Source: Lentibacter algarum
GTDB lineage: Bacteria; Pseudomonadota; Alphaproteobacteria; Rhodobacterales; Rhodobacteraceae
Direction: 5' to 3'
NCBI RefSeq assembly: GCF_018860975.1
Contig: NZ_JAHKQI010000005.1
Coordinates: forward strand, 682,001-746,000
DNA: 64,000 bases
Both the position numbers and the translations under genes were made by a program. The notes beneath the pieces are model-generated. The model had not been told where the DNA came from and searched no databases. It saw only the letters and a list, made by a program, of their open reading frames with translations. Shown in pieces: positions 1-8,145 of the stretch; positions within the stretch are counted from its first letter, which is position 1, and every line of letters starts with the position of its first letter.

Positions 1-148
1 CAATATGTTGCGAGCCCTCAACGCGTGTTTGCCACGCGGCAGTCGCAGGTTGCGTGGCTGTTGCAGCCTCTTCCTGAGCCCCGCCTTGAGCCGCAGCGGG
101 TGTTGCCAAAGCAAGGCATCCGGCGATGATGTAAGCAGCAATTCGCAT
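1..148 (-). CDS. Secreted protein of unknown function (N-terminal part, cut by window edge)
   Basis: Only the first 49 codons lie in the window. They begin with ATG behind a purine-rich AAGGGGG ribosome site and encode a classic Sec signal peptide: MRIAAY, then a hydrophobic core (IIAGCLALAT), then a PAAAQG cleavage region. An Ala/Thr/Gln-rich stretch and WQTRVEG follow. The mature protein is therefore exported to the periplasm. Too little remains to name a family. It is divergent from rsfS across about 230 bases. That this is a gene rather than a shadow is inferred from the signal peptide and ribosome site. Confidence 0.6.
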   Translation of the reverse strand, partial: MRIAAYIIAGCLALATPAAAQGGAQEEAATATQPATAAWQTRVEGSQHI

Positions 149-340
149 AGCAGTTCCCCCTTAAGTGCTTTGTCCTTGCGTCAAAGGGATGACTTTTTCC
201 AGCCCGTTCATAAAGTTTTAGCGGAGTTTGTCTCAAATTGGTCGCAGGAAATTGCGCGCTTGAAGCTGTCATTGAGAAGTTGCATATGCGGTGCTAGAAT
301 CAATTTATGCTCGGCACCGGAGCTTTCGCAGGTGCGCCAG

Positions 341-347
341 AAGGAGG
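341..347 (+). promoter_or_regulatory. Strong Shine-Dalgarno (AAGGAGG) upstream of rsfS, possibly serving a CTG start
   Basis: The perfect AAGGAGG at 341-347 lies 36 bases before the ATG at 383, too far to serve it. It is 8 bases before CTG at 356, which is in frame with rsfS and would add nine residues. The ATG at 383 has only a weaker TGAGG six bases ahead. Either start could be used. The stretch 149-382 otherwise holds no gene I can support and presumably contains the divergent promoters. Confidence 0.4.
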
Positions 348-382
348 GTTTACCCCTGTCACCCGACACTGCTGAGGCCACA

Positions 383-757
383 ATGAGCCCACTTAAACAG
401 AGCAAAGAGTTTGATCCATTGACCAGCGACGAGCTGCTTGCTGTGATCCTCGCCACGCTTGAAGCCGACAAAGCCGAAGATATCGTGCAGATTGATCTGC
501 GCGGCAAGTCTTCTATGGGCGACTATATGGTCGTCTGTTCGGGGCGCTCTTCGCGGCAAGTCACGGCACTGGCCGAGAAGCTGGCCGAGAAGCTGAAGGT
601 CGAGCACGGCCGCTTTTCCAAGATTGAGGGGAAGGGCACTGGCGACTGGGTTTTGATCGACACTGGCGATATCATTATTCATGTCTTCCGCCCTGAAGTG
701 CGCGAGTTTTACCAGCTTGAGAAGATGTGGCTGACGCCAGACACGGCGAACAGCTAA
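383..757 (+). CDS. rsfS: Ribosomal silencing factor RsfS
   Basis: 124 residues from the ATG at 383; the family is usually 105-125. The DUF143/Iojap core is plain: DELLAVILATLEADKAEDI, then VQIDLRGKSSMGDYMVVCSG, SSRQV, and the C-terminal GDWVLIDTGDIIIHVF and REFYQLEKMW. RsfS binds ribosomal protein uL14 and blocks joining of the subunits when nutrients run low. Its stop codon directly abuts the rlmH ATG, so the two ribosome-related genes are almost surely cotranscribed. The reading frame is open far upstream, but that part has no family character. See the ribosome-site entry for the alternative CTG start. Confidence 0.93.
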   Translation: MSPLKQSKEFDPLTSDELLAVILATLEADKAEDIVQIDLRGKSSMGDYMVVCSGRSSRQVTALAEKLAEKLKVEHGRFSKIEGKGTGDWVLIDTGDIIIHVFRPEVREFYQLEKMWLTPDTANS

Positions 758-1228
758 ATGCGCGTGCATATCTGCGCTATGGGCCGGCTCAAGAGCGGGC
801 CTGAAAAGGCGCTGATAGACGACTATGTGCAGCGCTTTGAGCGCACGGGCCGCGGGCTTGGCCTTACCGCGCTGACAATTCATGAGCTTGACGACAGAAA
901 AGGCGGCGGCATGGAGGCCGAGGCGGCGTTGCTTGAGCGCGCTTTGCCCAAAGGCTGCGTGCTTGTTTGTTTGGACGAACGCGGCAAGCTTGAGACCTCA
1001 CCGCAGTTTGCCGAGCGGCTGGCTGGCTGGCGCGATGCCGGTTCGCAGGACGTCGCCTTTGTGATTGGCGGAGCTGACGGAATTGCACCGGGCCTGCGCG
1101 CCAAAGCCGATTTTTCTCTCAGTTTTGGCAAGATGGTCTGGCCGCATATGCTGGTGCGTGTCATGCTCAGCGAGCAACTATACCGCGCGGCGTCTATTCT
1201 CGCCGGTGCGCCGTATCACAGGACTTAA
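758..1228 (+). CDS. rlmH: 23S rRNA pseudouridine-1915 N3-methyltransferase
   Basis: 156 residues, the normal length for this SPOUT-class methyltransferase. It methylates pseudouridine 1915 in helix 69 of 23S rRNA on assembled 70S ribosomes, using S-adenosylmethionine. Visible motifs are LVCLDERGK, the knot glycine motif FVIGGADG, LSFGKMVWPHMLVRVMLSEQ and the C-terminal PYHR. The ATG follows the rsfS stop with no gap, so translation is probably coupled. Confidence 0.96.
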   Translation: MRVHICAMGRLKSGPEKALIDDYVQRFERTGRGLGLTALTIHELDDRKGGGMEAEAALLERALPKGCVLVCLDERGKLETSPQFAERLAGWRDAGSQDVAFVIGGADGIAPGLRAKADFSLSFGKMVWPHMLVRVMLSEQLYRAASILAGAPYHRT

Positions 1229-1239
1229 GGACCAGAGCG

Positions 1240-1749
1240 ATGTTCGGATTTTTCAAGAAACGCGGAGCTGCGGCAAACTTGTCAAAAATCAATCCGGCGC
1301 AGATTGATGTTAGGCAGCTTGCTGAAGATGCCACCCGTAGCATGCCGATGAGCGCCGCTGTGCGGGCGCGTGCTTTGCCGCAGCTTATGGAGGTTCTGGA
1401 AGAGGCGCTCAATAAAGCCGAGGCCGAGAGCGGTGTGCGTTTCAGCCCCGAGCAGCGCGTCGAGATGCGCGAAGCCTTTGAGGATGTCGTGCGCGGCGAG
1501 GCTTTGCCCAAGATTGCCGAACAAGCGCCCGACGCGCCGGATGCGGGCCACCAGGGCCACATCGAGGGGCTTGTTGCGGCGGTGTTTGACACCGAGTTTG
1601 ACGGCACACCAGCGCGTGTCATGGAAGTTGGAGCGCAGGCGCGGCAGGAGGTTGCCGAGTATTGCCAGCGTGCCGGGCTTGATGACGCGGCGCTTAAGGC
1701 GGCCGGAGAACGGGCGATCGCCGAGCATATGGGCGCGCTTTTGCGTTGA
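1240..1749 (+). CDS. Hypothetical protein downstream of rlmH
   Basis: 169 residues, mostly predicted helix and charged. It starts MFGFFKKRG, has an Ala/Glu-rich middle (VLEEALNKAEAESGVRFSPEQR) and ends in QEVAEYCQRAGLDD and ERAIAEHMGALLR. There is no signal peptide, membrane segment or metal motif. It begins 11 bases after rlmH with AAGGA upstream, so it is likely in that operon. I do not recognise a named family. Coding is supported by codon use like its neighbours and the tight spacing. Confidence 0.75.
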   Translation: MFGFFKKRGAAANLSKINPAQIDVRQLAEDATRSMPMSAAVRARALPQLMEVLEEALNKAEAESGVRFSPEQRVEMREAFEDVVRGEALPKIAEQAPDAPDAGHQGHIEGLVAAVFDTEFDGTPARVMEVGAQARQEVAEYCQRAGLDDAALKAAGERAIAEHMGALLR

Positions 1750-1830
1750 TCGGTTGCGCTAACAGCCCCTTGGGCGGTTGCCTCGAGGCGGCGCAGGGCT
1801 TACATGCGTCAGCAAAGAGGAAACTGGCCC

Positions 1831-3351
1831 ATGAGCACCCCGAAACCTGTTGTTTTATGTATCCTTGACGGTTGGGGCCATTCTGACAGCCCAGAGGCCA
1901 ACGCGCCGCTGCTTGCCGAGACACCCAACTATGACCGCCTGCTTGCAGAGTGCCCCTCAACGTTTTTGACGACGCACGGCCCTGACGTTGGCTTGCCGCG
2001 CGGGCAGATGGGCAATTCGGAGGTGGGCCATACCAATATTGGCGCGGGGCGGGTTGTGGCGATGGACCTCGGGCAGATCGACTTGTCGATCGAGGAGGGA
2101 AGCTTCTTTGAGGAGGCTGCTCTGCTGGCGTTTATCGACACCCTCAAAGCCACAGGCGGCACGGCGCATTTGCTTGGGCTGGTGTCTGACGGGGGGGTGC
2201 ACGGGCACCTCAGCCACTTCATCGCGGCGATAAACGCCATAACCGACGCCGGCGTGCCTGTATGTTTGCATGCGATAAGCGACGGCCGCGATGTTGCGCC
2301 AAAGTCGGCCTACGGCTATTTCACGACGTTACAAGAAGCACTGCCGGAGGGCGCGCGGATTGCCACTGTCACGGGCCGCTATTTTGCGCTCGACCGCGAC
2401 AACCGTTGGGAGCGGGTGAAGGAAGCATACGATGCAATGGTGCTCGGAGAGAGCGGCTATAGGGCCGCAGATGCCCACGGCGCAATTTCCAACGCCTATA
2501 ACCGCAGCGAAACCGACGAGTTCATCTCTGCCACGGTGCTTGCGGGCTACGACGGGATGCAAGACGACGACGGCTTGTTTTGCCTCAATTTCAGGGCGGA
2601 TCGGGCGCGCGAAATATTGGCGGCAATCGCTGACCCCGCATTTGACAGCTTTGATACCGGTAAGCGCCCCAAGCTGGCGGCGGCACTGGGTATGGTTGAG
2701 TATTCTGATGCGCATAACACCTATATGAGCACGGTGTTTCCTGCGCGCGAGATCATCAACACGCTGGGCGAATGGGTGTCAAAGCAGGGCAAGCGGCAGT
2801 TTCGCTGTGCGGAAACAGAGAAATATCCGCATGTGACCTTCTTTCTCAATGGCGGGGTAGAGACGCCCTACGAAGGTGAGGAGCGCTACATGGCGCCGAG
2901 CCCAAAGGTTGCGACCTATGATCTACAACCCGAGATGAGTGCGGCGGAGGTGACCGACGCTTTTGTCGGGGCGATAGAAGACGGTTTTGACATGATCGTC
3001 ACCAACTATGCCAACCCCGATATGGTCGGCCATACGGGCGACTTGAAGGCCGCTATCAAGGCATGTGAAGCCGTTGATGCAGGGCTTGGGCGGGTTATGG
3101 CGGCGCTTGAGAAGGCCGGAGGCGCGATGATCGTGACGGCTGACCACGGCAACTGCGAGATGATGATTGACCCTGAAACGGGCGGGCCGCACACTGCGCA
3201 CACTACAAACCCCGTGCCGGCGTTGTTGTTTGGCGGGCCGAAGGGTGCGAAGCTGCGGGAAGGGCGTTTGAGTGATTTGGCGCCGACCATCCTGAGTTTG
3301 ATGGGCTTGAAACAGCCTAAAGAAATGACCGGAGTGAACCTGATCACATGA
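1831..3351 (+). CDS. gpmI: 2,3-bisphosphoglycerate-independent phosphoglycerate mutase
   Basis: 506 residues from ATG 1831, chosen because AGAGGAAA lies just before it and because MSTPKPVVLCILDGWG matches the family start; an in-frame ATG at 1804 would add nine residues. The enzyme interconverts 3- and 2-phosphoglycerate in glycolysis and gluconeogenesis through a phosphoserine intermediate. The metal Asp13 (LDGWG), the catalytic Ser63 block (GNSEVGHTNIGAG), SDGGVHGH, SDGRDVAPKSA, and the second metal site (ADHGNCE and GGPHTAHTTNPVP) are all present. Its TGA overlaps the next gene by four bases. Confidence 0.97.
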   Translation: MSTPKPVVLCILDGWGHSDSPEANAPLLAETPNYDRLLAECPSTFLTTHGPDVGLPRGQMGNSEVGHTNIGAGRVVAMDLGQIDLSIEEGSFFEEAALLAFIDTLKATGGTAHLLGLVSDGGVHGHLSHFIAAINAITDAGVPVCLHAISDGRDVAPKSAYGYFTTLQEALPEGARIATVTGRYFALDRDNRWERVKEAYDAMVLGESGYRAADAHGAISNAYNRSETDEFISATVLAGYDGMQDDDGLFCLNFRADRAREILAAIADPAFDSFDTGKRPKLAAALGMVEYSDAHNTYMSTVFPAREIINTLGEWVSKQGKRQFRCAETEKYPHVTFFLNGGVETPYEGEERYMAPSPKVATYDLQPEMSAAEVTDAFVGAIEDGFDMIVTNYANPDMVGHTGDLKAAIKACEAVDAGLGRVMAALEKAGGAMIVTADHGNCEMMIDPETGGPHTAHTTNPVPALLFGGPKGAKLREGRLSDLAPTILSLMGLKQPKEMTGVNLIT

Positions 3352-4487
3352 CAATGCGCGCTTGCCTTTTAGCTGCGGCCCTTGTGGCTGGATCAGCGGC
3401 AAATGCACAAGAGCAGCCCCCCGCCGAAGCGGCAAAGGCAGCGCTTGAGCAAGTGCAGGCCGCCGAGCTTGCGCTGGGCAAGGCCAAGAGCGGCAAAGAC
3501 CGTGTCGCGGCGCTGACCCAGACAGTGCGCGCCTTTGAAGCAGGCCTTGGAGCGGTGCGCTCGGGCTTGCGGCGGGTGACGATCCGCGAGCGCGCGTTGA
3601 CGCTTGAGTTGACAGCACAGGAAGAAGAGATCGCTGGCTTGCTAACCGTGCTGCAAGCGCGCGGGCGGGTTGGCTCTCCGAGTTTGTTTTTGCACCCCGA
3701 GGGGGCTTTGGGCACGGCGCGGGCCGGTATGATCGTGTCTGAGATGACACCAGCGCTGGCGCTGCAGGCGGCCGAGTTGCGCGCCAAGCTTGACGAGGTG
3801 AGCACCCTGCGAGCGCTACAGGCCAACGCCGAGAGCAACTTGCAAAAGGGCCTTTCCGGAGCACAAGAGGCGCGCACCGAGTTGAACCAGGCTATCGCTG
3901 ACCGCGTCGATCTGCCGAAAAAGTTTATTGAAGACCCGGTGAAAACGGCCCTGCTTATTGCGACTGCCGATACGCTTGAGAGCTTTGCTTCAAGCCTCTG
4001 GCAGATCAGCGGCGGCCCTGTTGAACTTGCAAACGATGTGCTTGAGACACGTAAGGGCACGCTGCCTTTGCCTGTTGCCGGCCGCATTTTGCGCAGTGCA
4101 GGTGAGGCCGATGCCGCAGGCATTAAACGCGAGGGTGTTCTGATCGCCACGCGCCCCCGTGCTCTTGTCAGCAATCCTGCGGCTGCGACAGTGCGTTACC
4201 AAGGCCCGCTGCTCGACTTCGGAAACGTGATGATACTTGAACCGCAAAACGGGCTGTTGATGGTGTTCGGCGGGCTTGATGTAGTGTATGCAACCACGGG
4301 AGACGTGCTTGCCGAGGGCGCGCCGCTTGGCCTGATGGGCGGCCAGAGTGCGGCTGTCGGCGAAATTTTGACCCAAGTTGAAAACGGGGCTGGAAGTGAT
4401 CTTTCAGAAACGCTCTACTTGGAAGTAAGAGAAAACAACAAGCCGGTAAATCCCGAGGGGTGGTTCCGGTCAGTAAAGGATGATTGA
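3348..4487 (+). CDS. EnvC-like murein hydrolase activator (degenerate M23/LytM domain)
   Basis: 379 residues with a signal peptide (LLAAALVAGSAANA), a long Ala/Glu-rich coiled-coil region to about residue 190, and a C-terminal LytM-like domain (VRYQGPLLDFGNVMILEPQNG, then LMVFGGLDVVYATTGDVL and LYLEVRENNKPVNPEGWF). The HxxxD and HxH zinc ligands of active M23 peptidases are absent. EnvC and NlpD share that loss and act by activating amidases during septum splitting. ATGA overlap with gpmI and a 3-base gap to ctpA give a gpmI-envC-ctpA unit, an order common in proteobacteria. Confidence 0.88.
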   Translation: MTMRACLLAAALVAGSAANAQEQPPAEAAKAALEQVQAAELALGKAKSGKDRVAALTQTVRAFEAGLGAVRSGLRRVTIRERALTLELTAQEEEIAGLLTVLQARGRVGSPSLFLHPEGALGTARAGMIVSEMTPALALQAAELRAKLDEVSTLRALQANAESNLQKGLSGAQEARTELNQAIADRVDLPKKFIEDPVKTALLIATADTLESFASSLWQISGGPVELANDVLETRKGTLPLPVAGRILRSAGEADAAGIKREGVLIATRPRALVSNPAAATVRYQGPLLDFGNVMILEPQNGLLMVFGGLDVVYATTGDVLAEGAPLGLMGGQSAAVGEILTQVENGAGSDLSETLYLEVRENNKPVNPEGWFRSVKDD

Positions 4488-4490
4488 GCA

Positions 4491-5825
4491 ATGAAGAAGT
4501 TTCTGATGGCTGCCGCGGGCGGCACTTTGGCGGGGCTGGTGATCACCACGCAAGTCGCGGCGCCGCTTTTGGCGCAAGAATCAGCCAAAACTACAGACGT
4601 TTACCAGCAGCTTGATCTGTTCGGCGACATCTTTGAGCGGATCCGCGCGCAATATGTCGAGGAAGTTGACGAGGGCGATCTTATCGAAGCCGCGATCAAC
4701 GGGATGCTCACTTCGCTTGACCCGCACTCAAGCTACCTGAGCCCTGATGACGCCGCTGATATGCGCGTGCAGACGCGCGGTGAGTTCGGCGGTCTTGGCA
4801 TCGAAGTGACGCAGGAAGACGGCTTTGTGAAAGTTGTCAGCCCGATCGACGGCACACCCGCTGATGTGGCCGGTGTCGAGGCTGGTGATTTCATCACTCA
4901 TGTTGACGGCGAGAGCCTGCTTGGCCTTCAGCTTGATGAAGCCGTCGAAATGATGCGCGGGCCCGTTGGCAGCGAGATCGTGATCACCGTTGCCCGTGAA
5001 GGCGCTGACGAGCCGCTGGAAATTTCGATCATCCGCGACACCATCAAACTGACGGCGGTGCGCTCGCGCATCGAAGGCAAGACAGTTGTTCTGCGCCTGA
5101 CCACGTTCAACGACCAGACCTACCCCAACCTTGAAGCCGGCATTGCCAAGCAAGTTGAGGAAGCGGGCGGCATGGACAAGGTTAACGGCTTTATCCTTGA
5201 TCTGCGCAACAACCCCGGTGGCTTGCTGACACAGGCGATCAAAGTATCGGATGCCTTCCTTGAGAGTGGCGAGATCGTGTCGACACGCGGCCGCAAGCCT
5301 GAAGACGGCGACCGCTTTAACGCGGTTGCGGGTGACTTGACCGGTGGCAAGCCACTGGTTGTGTTGATCAACGGTGGCTCGGCCTCGGCGTCAGAGATCG
5401 TTGCCGGAGCGCTGCAAGATCATCGCCGCGCGATTGTGGTTGGCACCAAGAGCTTCGGGAAAGGCTCGGTTCAAACTGTGATGCCACTGCGGGGCGAAGG
5501 GGCGATGCGCCTGACGACGGCTCGCTACTACACACCATCGGGCCGCTCTATTCAGGCGCTTGGCGTTTCACCTGATATCGTTGTCGAGCAACCACGCCGC
5601 ACCGAAGAAGAGGCCGAGGAGGCGGACGTCAAGTTCAAGGCACGCACCGAGGCTGACCTGCGCGGCAGCATCAGCAATGACAGTCTGACTGAAGACGAGA
5701 TCGAGCAAATCAAGCGCGATCAGGAAAAAGCGCTTGCCGCTGCCAAGCTGCGGGTTGACGACTATCAGCTCGCCTATGCCATCGACATTTTGAAAGGTCT
5801 GTCGGCGCTCGGCCCGTCTGAGTAA
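4491..5825 (+). CDS. ctpA: Carboxyl-terminal processing protease (S41 family, CtpA)
   Basis: 444 residues: signal peptide or membrane anchor (residues 1-29), S41 N-terminal helices (YLSPDDAADM), a PDZ domain at about 95-170 (GGLGIEVTQ, VDGESLLGLQLDEAVEMMRG), then the protease core. The Ser-Lys dyad is visible: Ser299 in GGSASASEIVAGAL and Lys324 in GTKSFGKGSVQ, with the usual 25-residue spacing. It should cut periplasmic proteins near the C-terminus, and related enzymes control peptidoglycan hydrolases. That fits its place right after the EnvC-like gene. It is the last gene before the terminator at 5849. Confidence 0.95.
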   Translation: MKKFLMAAAGGTLAGLVITTQVAAPLLAQESAKTTDVYQQLDLFGDIFERIRAQYVEEVDEGDLIEAAINGMLTSLDPHSSYLSPDDAADMRVQTRGEFGGLGIEVTQEDGFVKVVSPIDGTPADVAGVEAGDFITHVDGESLLGLQLDEAVEMMRGPVGSEIVITVAREGADEPLEISIIRDTIKLTAVRSRIEGKTVVLRLTTFNDQTYPNLEAGIAKQVEEAGGMDKVNGFILDLRNNPGGLLTQAIKVSDAFLESGEIVSTRGRKPEDGDRFNAVAGDLTGGKPLVVLINGGSASASEIVAGALQDHRRAIVVGTKSFGKGSVQTVMPLRGEGAMRLTTARYYTPSGRSIQALGVSPDIVVEQPRRTEEEAEEADVKFKARTEADLRGSISNDSLTEDEIEQIKRDQEKALAAAKLRVDDYQLAYAIDILKGLSALGPSE

Positions 5826-5848
5826 GCTATAGGCAAAGACATCGAGAG

Positions 5849-5878
5849 GGCCGTGCTTGCGAGAGCGCGGCCTTTTTT
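5849..5878 (+). terminator. Rho-independent terminator after ctpA
   Basis: A 9-bp stem (GGCCGTGCT / AGCGCGGCC, one G-T pair) closes a 6-base loop and is followed by six T residues. It lies 24 bases after the ctpA stop and just before the convergent end of the acyl-AMP ligase gene. Confidence 0.88.
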
Positions 5879-5885
5879 CTATGCG

Positions 5886-7307
5886 CTAGAGCAGTTTGAG
5901 CAATGCCGCGCGGTCAACCTTTGACGCGTGGCGTCTGTCCATCGGGATGTGGCTGACGGATTTGACAGAAGTGATGCCGAGCTTGGCGGCATTGTTTGTC
6001 CACGTCGCGCGTTGCGCTGTGTCTCCGGCGACGGCAAGCGTTGCGGTGCTGTTGACGGCGACCAAAGCGCATTGCGCAACCCCTTGCCACTGCCGTGCAG
6101 CAACTTCGATAGAAAACGGGAAGGCAGGGCCTATGGCTGTGTCGACCTCCGAGCCGACCCGCCCCAGCAGCCAAAGGCGGTTATGGGCATCAAAATATCC
6201 TGCATCGCCGGTGCGGTGCCAGATAGTTTTGCCTTCGACGATCTTGTTTTCGGCGTCATGGGCGGGGTCAAGATAGCCGCTGTTTACATGCGCGCCTGCG
6301 ACTTGAATTTCGCCCTGCTGCACACGCGCATTGACGACATCAACAGGCGTGCCGACGAGCAGGCCTTTGCCGGAGGTCATCAGCGCGTGGTCATCAGCCG
6401 TGATGTCATGAGCAGGCAGATGGGCGATCGGCTCGGCCTCGGTTGAGCCATAAACACAGACCGCTTTCAGGCTTGGCTTGGCGGTGTTGAGGGCTGCGAG
6501 CATGTCGGGAAACACCGGCCCGCCACCCGTGAAGACGGTGTGCAGCGTGGCAGGAATCTGCGTTTGAGCGAGCTTTTCACAGAGCGAGGGGGGCAGTAAG
6601 GCACGGGTGACATTCTGGCTGGTGATCCAGTGTTCAAGCTGCGTGGGGGCGAGTTTGCCAAGCCGTGACATCTTCCAGTTGGGCAGCACAGAGGTTTGGC
6701 CGCTGGCGATGTTGATCAAGACGAACACGGGAAACGTGACCAGATCGCGCTCGGGCTTGTCACTGTGCAAAAGCGGCGCGATGGCGCGGTGCTGCGCGCT
6801 GAGAAACGCGTGACTCCGCGGGATTGCCTTGGGCATGCCTGTGGTGCCGGAGGTAAAAGAAATGAGAGCGATGTCTGTCTCGGAGGGCGGCGGCAAGCCA
6901 GGTGCAGCACCGCTGCTCTTGTGTGGGCGCAGGTGTTTCATTGGCCAAAGCTCGGGCAGGGCAAACTTGAGCAAGCCGTAGGCGCCCGCACTGCAAAACG
7001 CCGCGGGCTTGGTGACGCGGGCAGCGTGACGCAGGCCTTTGAGCCCCATCGCGGGTTCGGGCAGAACGACTGTCGCGCCGAGCGACCAGAGCGCCGCGAG
7101 GCTTGCGTAGAGATCAGTTCCGATGCCCATCGCCAAGAGCACGCGATCACCCTTACGGATGCCTTTGCGATGCCATGTGCGTGCGAGGCCTTCAGCCCGG
7201 TTTTGCAGCTCGGTGAAGGTGGTGCTTATGCCCGCTCCATCAACGATTGCCACGCGCTCGGGGTGCCGCGCAACGGCAGCGTTAAAGTCGTTGAGGATGC
7301 TACCCAT
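5886..7307 (-). CDS. OleC-like AMP-dependent acyl synthetase/ligase
   Basis: 473 residues of the ANL adenylating superfamily, shorter than most acyl-CoA synthetases. Core motifs: SFTSGTTGMPKAIPRSH (150-166, phosphate loop), YGSTEAEPIA (286-294), WHRTGDAGYF (363-372), LLGRVGSEV and a final RRHASKVDR holding the catalytic Lys463. The AIPRSH and STEAEP variants and the short C-terminus resemble OleC (beta-lactone synthetase) and fatty acyl-AMP ligases more than typical CoA ligases. It should adenylate a carboxylate; the acceptor is unknown. It is the last gene of the seven-gene operon and overlaps the GNAT-like gene by 8 bases. Whether it loads CoA, forms a beta-lactone or feeds the GNAT-like enzyme cannot be read from sequence. 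Confidence 0.87.
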   Translation of the reverse strand: MGSILNDFNAAVARHPERVAIVDGAGISTTFTELQNRAEGLARTWHRKGIRKGDRVLLAMGIGTDLYASLAALWSLGATVVLPEPAMGLKGLRHAARVTKPAAFCSAGAYGLLKFALPELWPMKHLRPHKSSGAAPGLPPPSETDIALISFTSGTTGMPKAIPRSHAFLSAQHRAIAPLLHSDKPERDLVTFPVFVLINIASGQTSVLPNWKMSRLGKLAPTQLEHWITSQNVTRALLPPSLCEKLAQTQIPATLHTVFTGGGPVFPDMLAALNTAKPSLKAVCVYGSTEAEPIAHLPAHDITADDHALMTSGKGLLVGTPVDVVNARVQQGEIQVAGAHVNSGYLDPAHDAENKIVEGKTIWHRTGDAGYFDAHNRLWLLGRVGSEVDTAIGPAFPFSIEVAARQWQGVAQCALVAVNSTATLAVAGDTAQRATWTNNAAKLGITSVKSVSHIPMDRRHASKVDRAALLKLL

Positions 7308-8145
7308 CGAGCTTTAGCCCGAACAGCCCGTAGCGGCGGAAGACATCAGCCCCCTCGGCGGCGCTGCGCTCGGCGGACTGGTTGTCATCGTGGATGAGTG
7401 CGTGAATGGCGGTGTCATAACCTGCAGCGGCGGCGGCTTTGTGAAAGGCATAAGCGAGGTGCTGCCCTGCGCCGCGCTCAAGGCTGGCGTAGGTTTTCAA
7501 TATCGCGCTGCTTGGCTGCGGGCCTTCGGCAAAGTTCGGCGTTCCAAAGAGGAAGCCCGCGAGGCTTTGATCGGGCCGCCGCGCAAAAAAGATCAATTCG
7601 CGTTTGAGCATTGGCACCATTGGCATATACATCGCGAGGAAGGCCTCGCGGCTGATAGGTTTGTAAAACATGTTCTGCGAGAAAGCCTCGCTTGAAAGGT
7701 CATACACCTGATTGAACAGCGCTTCGGGGTTGGTGCCATCCCACGGTTCGATGGTGAAAGTGTCGGTTGACGCGGGCTTGGTGAGCGCGGTTTGCGTCAG
7801 CGGCACGCGGGCCGAGAAATACTGGCTGATTTCGGTGAAGCCTGCGACTTTGAACAGCTCCAGCGGCATAGGGGTTTCGCGCGGCTCAAGCAGGAAGGCA
7901 GGGCTGCCATCGCTTTCGGTGACAAAGCGGTAGCTGTGCCATGTGTCGCCGTCCATCGGGCCGATGACGCGAGAGAGGCCTTGCGCGCGGGCGAAGGTGA
8001 TCGCTTGCTGCAAGACGTCAGCTCCGGCCGTTTCGGCTTTGCAGGTGAAAGCGCCGATTGTCGCTGTCGGCGCACCGTCCCATTCGGGGCCGTCAAGAAA
8101 CACGGTGAGCTTTGCGCCCTCGGCTTGAAACACATGTTGCGTCAT
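7300..8145 (-). CDS. GNAT-like N-acyltransferase
   Basis: 281 residues from the ATG at 8145, which overlaps the stop of the preceding gene as ATGA; the frame stays open upstream but inside that gene. Supporting blocks are the N-terminal GPMDGDTWHSYRFV, then ELFKVAGFTEISQYFSARV, YDLSSEAFSQNMFYKPISRE, DQSLAGFLFGTPNF and SAILKTYASLERGAGQHLAYAF, which reads like a GNAT acyl-CoA pyrophosphate loop, with HALIHDDNQSAE near the end. Proteins of this kind move an acyl group to an amine or hydroxyl. Placement directly before an adenylating enzyme suggests the two act in sequence on one acyl unit. Substrate unknown. Confidence 0.75.
   Translation of the reverse strand: MTQHVFQAEGAKLTVFLDGPEWDGAPTATIGAFTCKAETAGADVLQQAITFARAQGLSRVIGPMDGDTWHSYRFVTESDGSPAFLLEPRETPMPLELFKVAGFTEISQYFSARVPLTQTALTKPASTDTFTIEPWDGTNPEALFNQVYDLSSEAFSQNMFYKPISREAFLAMYMPMVPMLKRELIFFARRPDQSLAGFLFGTPNFAEGPQPSSAILKTYASLERGAGQHLAYAFHKAAAAAGYDTAIHALIHDDNQSAERSAAEGADVFRRYGLFGLKLDG

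Noticed and set aside
2923-3864. 313-codon open frame on the minus strand
   Set aside because: Antisense to gpmI and the EnvC-like gene; Pro/Ser/Arg-rich shadow with no signal or domain.
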